From Gammaproteobacteria bacterium (lineage in GTDB: Bacteria; Pseudomonadota; Gammaproteobacteria; Eutrophobiales; Eutrophobiaceae), in the NCBI GenBank assembly GCA_003645215.1, contig QNEM01000003.1, positions 1 through 39,128 of the forward strand: 39,128 nucleotides of DNA, written 5' to 3'. How positions within the stretch are numbered: position 1 is the first letter of the stretch; every line of letters starts with the position of its first letter. This document shows, in pieces, positions 34,499-39,128 of the stretch. The translations under genes were made by a program, and so were the position numbers. The notes beneath the pieces are model-generated. The model made no database searches and was not told the origin of the DNA. It saw only the letters and a program-made list of their open reading frames with translations.

Positions 34499-35788
34499 TT
34501 ATTTAGAGTCGAACTGTGCTTCTTCAGTAGAACCGGTTAATGCGGTTACAGAAGATGCACCACCTTGAATCACAGTGGTCACATCATCAAAGTAACCAGC
34601 GCCAACTTCCTGCTGATGGCTTGCAAATGTGTAACCCTGTTCTGCTGCTGCAAATTCAGGTTCCTGAACCTGTTCAACATAGGCAGTCATACCACGTTCC
34701 ATATAATCGCGGGTCAGGTTGAACATGTTGTACCACATGTTGTGAATACCGGCCAAAGTGATGAACTGGTATTTGTAACCCATGGCACCCAGTTCTTTCT
34801 GGAACTTGGCAATCGTTGCATCGTCAAGATTTTTCTTCCAGTTGAAAGAAGGTGAACAGTTATAAGCCAACAACTGGCCAGGATGTTCCTTACGAACAGC
34901 TTCAGCAAATTTCTTGGCTTCATCTAAACTAGGAACCGCAGTTTCACACCAAAGTAAATCTGCATAAGGTGCGTAAGCAATACCACGAGCAATCGCCTGA
35001 TCAATACCCGCGTTGGTTATATAAAAACCTTCTGGAGTACGTTCACCGGTGACAAATGGCATATCACGTTCATCAACGTCAGATGTCAACAAGTTAGCTG
35101 CATTTGCATCTGTACGCGCAAGCACGATGGTTGGAACACCCATGGTGTCTGCTGCCAAACGGGCAGAGATCAATTTCTGAATTGCTTCCTGGGTAGGCAC
35201 AAGAACCTTGCCACCCATATGACCACATTTCTTCACGGAAGCCAGCTGATCCTCAAAATGCGCACCAGCAGCACCTGCTTCAATCATGCCTTTCATCAAT
35301 TCAAAAGCATTCAATACACCACCAAAACCGGCTTCGGCGTCGGCAACAATAGGTGCAAAGTAATCAATATCGTTATTACCCTTTGCCCACTGAATTTCAT
35401 CAGCGCGGCGGAAGGTATTATTGATACGCTTGACCATGGTTGGCACTGAATTGTAAGCATAGAGAGATTGATCCGGGTACATGGTTTCTGATGTATTACC
35501 ATCAGCAGCAACCTGCCAACCAGACAGGTAAATAGCCTTGATGACACCTTTTACCTGTTGCATTGCCTGACCTGCAGTAATCGCACCCATGCAATTTACA
35601 TAGCTGTCTTCCTCATTAACAAGATCCCAGAGCTTTTCAGCACCACGGGTCGCCAATGTGTATTCTTCTATTATAGAACCACGCAGACGCACTACGTCCT
35701 CAGCACTGTAATCGCGCGTAACATTTGCCCAGCGCGGGTTTTCAGCCCAATCTTTCTCCAGCTGCTTGATTTGTTCTTGTCTCGACAT
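34499..35788 (-). CDS. aceA: Isocitrate lyase
   Basis: 429 residues from the ATG at 35788. Splits isocitrate to glyoxylate and succinate. Active-site KKCGH (186-190) with the catalytic Cys, VADAEAGFGG (148-157) for Mg binding, and YNCSPSFNWKKNLDD are all present. The length matches the short (E. coli-like) isocitrate lyase class. GGGAGG lies just upstream; two adjacent ATGs (35791, 35788) and a GTG (35800) are possible starts, and MSRQEQIKQLEKDW fits homologues best. It is convergent with icd-aceK and divergent from clpS. Malate synthase is not in the window. Confidence 0.97.
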   Translation of the reverse strand: MSRQEQIKQLEKDWAENPRWANVTRDYSAEDVVRLRGSIIEEYTLATRGAEKLWDLVNEEDSYVNCMGAITAGQAMQQVKGVIKAIYLSGWQVAADGNTSETMYPDQSLYAYNSVPTMVKRINNTFRRADEIQWAKGNNDIDYFAPIVADAEAGFGGVLNAFELMKGMIEAGAAGAHFEDQLASVKKCGHMGGKVLVPTQEAIQKLISARLAADTMGVPTIVLARTDANAANLLTSDVDERDMPFVTGERTPEGFYITNAGIDQAIARGIAYAPYADLLWCETAVPSLDEAKKFAEAVRKEHPGQLLAYNCSPSFNWKKNLDDATIAKFQKELGAMGYKYQFITLAGIHNMWYNMFNLTRDYMERGMTAYVEQVQEPEFAAAEQGYTFASHQQEVGAGYFDDVTTVIQGGASSVTALTGSTEEAQFDSK

Positions 35789-36012
35789 CATTCCTCCCAC
35801 TTCTTCAATAATATAAACATTTTAATAGCCTAAATTTTTCAGCCGGCGATCATCGCACAAATCCCCCCCTCCTGCTAGGGAAACACACCGTAATCAGCAA
35901 TAAACCCGGCAAATTGTCATTGTCATGAATTTGCAGTTTGGGCATAAATCATTGATTTTTTATTAATATTCAAAAACCTATCAAAGATAATGAATAAATA
36001 CCCTAACTTGGG

Positions 36013-36040
36013 TGGCATCCACGTATTTGCGCAGTATAAT
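36013..36040 (+). promoter_or_regulatory. Candidate promoter of clpS-clpA
   Basis: A TATAAT (36035-36040) lies 32 bp before the clpS start. The -35 candidate is weak: TGGCAT (36013-36018), 16 bp upstream. The 284-bp aceA-clpS spacer is otherwise AT-rich with no gene. Confidence 0.4.
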
Positions 36041-36072
36041 CAAGGCTAATACAGCAAAAAATGTAACACAAC

Positions 36073-36393
36073 ATGACAAAAGAGATTGATCACCATCAAG
36101 AAGGCGGTATCGCAGTACAGGAGGCGAAACCCAGGCTCAAGGTTCCTGCACTGTACAAAGTCATCCTCAACAACGATGACTACACCCCTATGGATTTTGT
36201 GGTGGAGATCCTGGAAGGTTTCTTCAGTTTGAATATAGAGGCTGCCACACGAATCATGTTAGATGTACACAAAAGCGGCAAAGGAGTATGTGGTATTTTT
36301 AGTCGGGAAATCGCGGAAACAAAAGTAGCTCAGGTCAATAATTATTCACGAGAAAATCAACACCCCCTTCTCTGTACTATGGAAAAAGAATAA
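36073..36393 (+). CDS. clpS: ATP-dependent Clp protease adaptor ClpS
   Basis: 106 residues, the family length. ClpS binds N-end-rule substrates and hands them to ClpA. The binding-pocket region is conserved: YKVILNNDDYTPMDFVVEIL (Asp-Asp and Met gate), and ATRIMLDVHKSGKGVCGIFSREIAETK with the pocket His. The flexible N-terminus (MTKEIDHHQEGGIAVQEAK) is the part that enters ClpA. It precedes clpA by 12 bp. Confidence 0.96.
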   Translation: MTKEIDHHQEGGIAVQEAKPRLKVPALYKVILNNDDYTPMDFVVEILEGFFSLNIEAATRIMLDVHKSGKGVCGIFSREIAETKVAQVNNYSRENQHPLLCTMEKE

Positions 36394-36405
36394 GGAGAGA
36401 GCGTT

Positions 36406-38673
36406 ATGTTGGATAAAGATCTTGAAATAACACTGAATACCGTTTTCAATGAAGCGCGTGACAGACGCCATGAATATGTCACAGTTGAACACCTGTTACT
36501 TGCCTTACTGGATAACACCTCTGCCGCACATGTGCTCAAAGCCTGTGGTGCTAACCTGAACGTGTTACATGGTGAATTAAGCAAATTTATCCAGGAGAAC
36601 TCACCACTGCTGACTGAAGGCGATGAGCACGATACACAGCCCACATTAGGCTTCCAACGAGTATTGCAGCGTGCTGTTTTCCATGTGCAATCATCAGGTA
36701 GAAAAGAAGTCAAGGGTGCAAACGTCCTGATCGCCATTTTTGGAGAACGAGAATCACATGCTGCTTATTTCCTCAGCCAACAGGAAGTCAGTCGTCTGGA
36801 TGTGGTTAATTATATATCTCATGGTATTGCGAAAATATCTGAAGATGAACATGACAATGAAGCAGAACCAGTCGAAGAAGATCTCGCCGGAGATGAACCC
36901 GGTACTACCCCACTGGAAAAATATGCGGTCAATCTGAATCAACAGGCAGAACTGGGAAAAATTGATCCACTGATAGGAAGACAACACGAAGTAGAACGGA
37001 CCATCCAGATCCTTTGTCGTCGGAGAAAAAACAACCCGCTTTACGTTGGTGAGGCAGGCGTTGGCAAGACTGCAATTGCCGAAGGCCTGGCCAAAAAAAT
37101 CGTCGATGGGGAAGTCCCTGATGTGCTTGCCGGGAATGTTATCTATTCACTCGATCTTGGGGCATTGCTCGCGGGCACAAAGTATCGTGGTGATTTTGAG
37201 AAACGCCTTAAAAATATCATCTCCCAACTCGAGAAAACAGAGGGTTCAGTACTGTTTATCGATGAGATCCACAGCATCATCGGTGCCGGTGCCGCTTCAG
37301 GTGGGGTGATGGATGCTTCAAATATTATCAAACCTGTGCTGGCTTCCGGGGATATTAAATGTATCGGTTCCACAACTTATCAGGAATATCGAGGTATCTT
37401 TGAAAAGGATCGTGCGCTCGCCAGACGCTTTCAAAAAATCGACGTCTCTGAACCAACTATTAACGAAACAGTAAAAATTCTTGAAGGTTTAAAATCAAGG
37501 TTTGAAGAACACCATCAAATTAAATATACGCACCAGGCATTACGGTCTGCTGTAGAACTCACCGATCGTTACATTACCGATCGGCATCTGCCTGACAAGG
37601 CCATTGATATCATCGATGAAGCCGGTGCATCTCAACAATTATTGCCCGCTTCTCGCAGAAAAAAATCTATCGGCGTTCATGACATAGAAAATATGGTTGC
37701 CAAGATTGCCAGGATACCTGCAAAAAATATAACTTCATCGGATAAGGACGTGATGAAAAATCTTGAACGCAATCTGAAGATGGTCGTATTTGGTCAGGAT
37801 GAGGCCATCAGCACATTAAGCAGTGCCATTAAGATGGCCCGCTCAGGCCTGGGTGACATACAACAGCCTGTTGGTTCATTCTTGTTTGCAGGGCCCACCG
37901 GTGTCGGCAAGACCGAAATCACAAAACAACTTGCGGGCATAATGGGCATTGAGCTAATCCGTTTTGATATGTCCGAGTATATGGAGCGCCACACCGTTTA
38001 TCGTTTGATCGGTGCACCTCCGGGTTATGTTGGCTTTGATCAAGGTGGCTTGCTCACGGAAGAAATAAATAAACATCCGCACTCGGTTCTGTTACTGGAC
38101 GAAGTTGAAAAGGCCCATCCTGATGTATTTAATCTATTACTGCAGGTCATGGATCATGGCACACTCACGGACACCAATGGACGTAAAACTGATTTTCGAA
38201 ATGTCATTATTGTCATGACCACCAATGCCGGTGCAGAACGTATCAGTCGTGCCTCAGTCGGATTCACACATCAGGACCATAGCAGCGATGCCATGGAAGC
38301 AATTAAAAGGACCTTTAGTCCTGAATTCAGAAATCGTTTGAATGCCATCATTCAATTCAACGCACTGGATGCAAAAACAATTGCTAATGTGGTTGATAAA
38401 TTTATCGTTGAACTGGAAGCCCAGCTGGATGGCAAAAAGGTACTTATTGATGTCGATGAATCTGCCAGAAAATGGTTAGGAACACATGGCTACGACAAAA
38501 ATATGGGGGCCAGACCCATGGCAAGACTGATTCAGGACAAGATCAAGAAACCCCTGGCCGAGGAAATACTTTTCGGCAAACTTGAACATGGTGGTCAGGT
38601 ACTGGTCAGTGAAAAAGATGATCAGCTCACCATTGAAGTACTGGAAAAAGAGACAGCAGCAGCGACAGTCTAA
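36406..38673 (+). CDS. clpA: ATP-dependent Clp protease ATP-binding subunit ClpA
   Basis: 755 residues (E. coli 758). AAA+ unfoldase that feeds proteins to ClpP. N-domain about 1-145 (the ClpS docking site), acidic linker (about 145-168), first AAA+ module with Walker A GEAGVGKT (215-222) and Walker B LFIDEIHS, second module with Walker A GPTGVGKT (496-503) and Walker B LLLDEVEKAHPDVF. The ClpP-binding loop is present as SVGFTHQD, where VGF stands for the usual IGL/IGF. Start ATG preceded by AAGGAG. It forms an operon with clpS. Confidence 0.97.
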   Translation: MLDKDLEITLNTVFNEARDRRHEYVTVEHLLLALLDNTSAAHVLKACGANLNVLHGELSKFIQENSPLLTEGDEHDTQPTLGFQRVLQRAVFHVQSSGRKEVKGANVLIAIFGERESHAAYFLSQQEVSRLDVVNYISHGIAKISEDEHDNEAEPVEEDLAGDEPGTTPLEKYAVNLNQQAELGKIDPLIGRQHEVERTIQILCRRRKNNPLYVGEAGVGKTAIAEGLAKKIVDGEVPDVLAGNVIYSLDLGALLAGTKYRGDFEKRLKNIISQLEKTEGSVLFIDEIHSIIGAGAASGGVMDASNIIKPVLASGDIKCIGSTTYQEYRGIFEKDRALARRFQKIDVSEPTINETVKILEGLKSRFEEHHQIKYTHQALRSAVELTDRYITDRHLPDKAIDIIDEAGASQQLLPASRRKKSIGVHDIENMVAKIARIPAKNITSSDKDVMKNLERNLKMVVFGQDEAISTLSSAIKMARSGLGDIQQPVGSFLFAGPTGVGKTEITKQLAGIMGIELIRFDMSEYMERHTVYRLIGAPPGYVGFDQGGLLTEEINKHPHSVLLLDEVEKAHPDVFNLLLQVMDHGTLTDTNGRKTDFRNVIIVMTTNAGAERISRASVGFTHQDHSSDAMEAIKRTFSPEFRNRLNAIIQFNALDAKTIANVVDKFIVELEAQLDGKKVLIDVDESARKWLGTHGYDKNMGARPMARLIQDKIKKPLAEEILFGKLEHGGQVLVSEKDDQLTIEVLEKETAAATV

Positions 38674-38742
38674 ATTTATATTTTTTGTCTTAAAGAAGAT
38701 TTGTTTCTTGAAATCACTGGTGTTTAGCCCATCCCCATTAAT

Positions 38743-38862
38743 GTAGCTGTTCAGATTGCTCCTGTTTTGGTTCAGAGCAAGGAACAATTGCGCAGTTTAC
38801 AAGTGTAAATGAGCAATTCTGACGCTGTAATGGAGCAAAACAGGAGTGAGCTGAATAGTTAC
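38743..38862. repeat. Large structured palindrome between clpA and recQ
   Basis: Outer arms 38743-38769 and 38836-38862 are 27 bp each and match at 22 of 27 positions; in plus-strand RNA four of the five differences become G-U pairs, leaving one mismatch. Inside, AATTGC (38786-38791)/GCAATT (38813-38818) and GTTTACA (38795-38801)/TGTAAAT (38804-38810) form a second hairpin. It may act as a clpA or recQ terminator, or be a dispersed repeat. The recQ stop codon begins at the next base. Confidence 0.7.
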
Positions 38863-39128
38863 CTAAATAGAGGCTTGTACACAGCGCAAAATTCCGTAGT
38901 CATAGCTTTCTTCCAGGGCTTCGTAGACCTGTTTTAAACGTCCCTGTTCTTCATCCTCCAGAGATTCAATCGCGAAAACTATCTCATCGTATTCCCGCTG
39001 ATCAAGATCGAGGACTTCTTTAACATCTAACAAGCCTGCTTCAATGGCTTCAGACAAATGCGCATAAATAGTTGAATGTTTCAGCTCACGTTTACTGACA
39101 ATTTTCTCAACATCTTCACCCCGTTGGA
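38863..39128 (-). CDS. RecQ-type DNA helicase, C-terminal end (cut by window edge)
   Basis: The frame is open to the window end; 87 residues are visible. They form a helix-turn-helix domain of the HTH_40 type found at the C-terminus of RecQ-family helicases: GEDVEKIVSKRELKHSTIYA, then HLSEAIEAGLLDVKEVLDLD and RLKQVYEALEESYDYGILRC. A TTG at 39057 could be mistaken for a start, but the homology continues upstream of it through bases 39058-39128, so this is the tail of a longer gene. The helicase core is outside the window; RecQ is the most likely parent, but another protein with HTH_40 cannot be ruled out. Confidence 0.75.
   Translation of the reverse strand, partial: QRGEDVEKIVSKRELKHSTIYAHLSEAIEAGLLDVKEVLDLDQREYDEIVFAIESLEDEEQGRLKQVYEALEESYDYGILRCVQASI

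Noticed and set aside
39055..39057. TTG start giving a 64-residue small protein
   Set aside because: The helix-turn-helix homology continues upstream to the window end in the same frame, so this is an internal codon of a longer gene.

Overview
The window reads as chromosomal DNA of a gammaproteobacterium. AcnB, a phosphorylatable NADP-type Icd with AceK, ClpS/ClpA, RNase G plus YhdP, MnmA/NudJ and GlcDEF are all of proteobacterial, mostly gammaproteobacterial, type. The gene set suggests an aerobic free-living or host-associated bacterium that oxidises glycolate and uses the glyoxylate bypass. It is not an enteric bacterium: it has hopanoid genes, a phosphonate pathway and cNMP-linked Ser/Thr kinases. 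I cannot name the species. No rRNA, tRNA, CRISPR array, transposase or phage gene was seen.

Layout. (1) 1-4318: two paralogous Ser/Thr protein kinases on the minus strand, the first cut by the window edge, flank a two-CBS-domain protein and glucose-6-phosphate isomerase. (2) 4474-9266: a plus-strand phosphonate cluster with a nucleotidyltransferase, a PEP mutase fused to a second nucleotidyltransferase, phosphonopyruvate decarboxylase and 2-aminoethylphosphonate (AEP) transaminase. Together these would turn PEP into AEP and probably into CMP-AEP. (3) 9271-14171: dxs on the minus strand, broken by a frameshift, opposite hpnH-hpnM-mlaA (hopanoid side-chain synthesis and outer-membrane lipid trafficking). 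(4) 14367-18139: glcD-glcE-glcF, glycolate dehydrogenase, minus strand. (5) 18374-23805: rng and yhdP. (6) 23828-25974: five small Mrp/Mnh antiporter genes (E, F, G, a DUF4040/MbhD-type gene, B) without the large A/D or the C subunits. (7) 26116-38673: nudJ, mnmA, acnB, a DUF4124 protein, icd-aceK, convergent aceA, then clpS-clpA. (8) 38863-39128: the C-terminal end of a RecQ-type helicase gene.

How the genes fit together. Aconitase, isocitrate dehydrogenase, its kinase/phosphatase and isocitrate lyase lie within about 8 kb, so the whole isocitrate branch point is at one locus. GlcDEF supplies glyoxylate to the same pool. Malate synthase is not in the window. The central third is rich in envelope-lipid functions: AEP head-group synthesis, isoprenoid and hopanoid genes, MlaC/HpnM-like and MlaA transport proteins, and YhdP. 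The final acceptor of AEP is not encoded here.

The most unusual items are the double nucleotidyltransferase phosphonate cluster next to hopanoid/Mla genes, the dxs frameshift, the Mrp cluster lacking its ion-translocating subunits, an apparent ATA start codon, a 20-bp sequence repeated 13.8 kb apart, and two structured intergenic palindromic elements (after acnB and between clpA and recQ).
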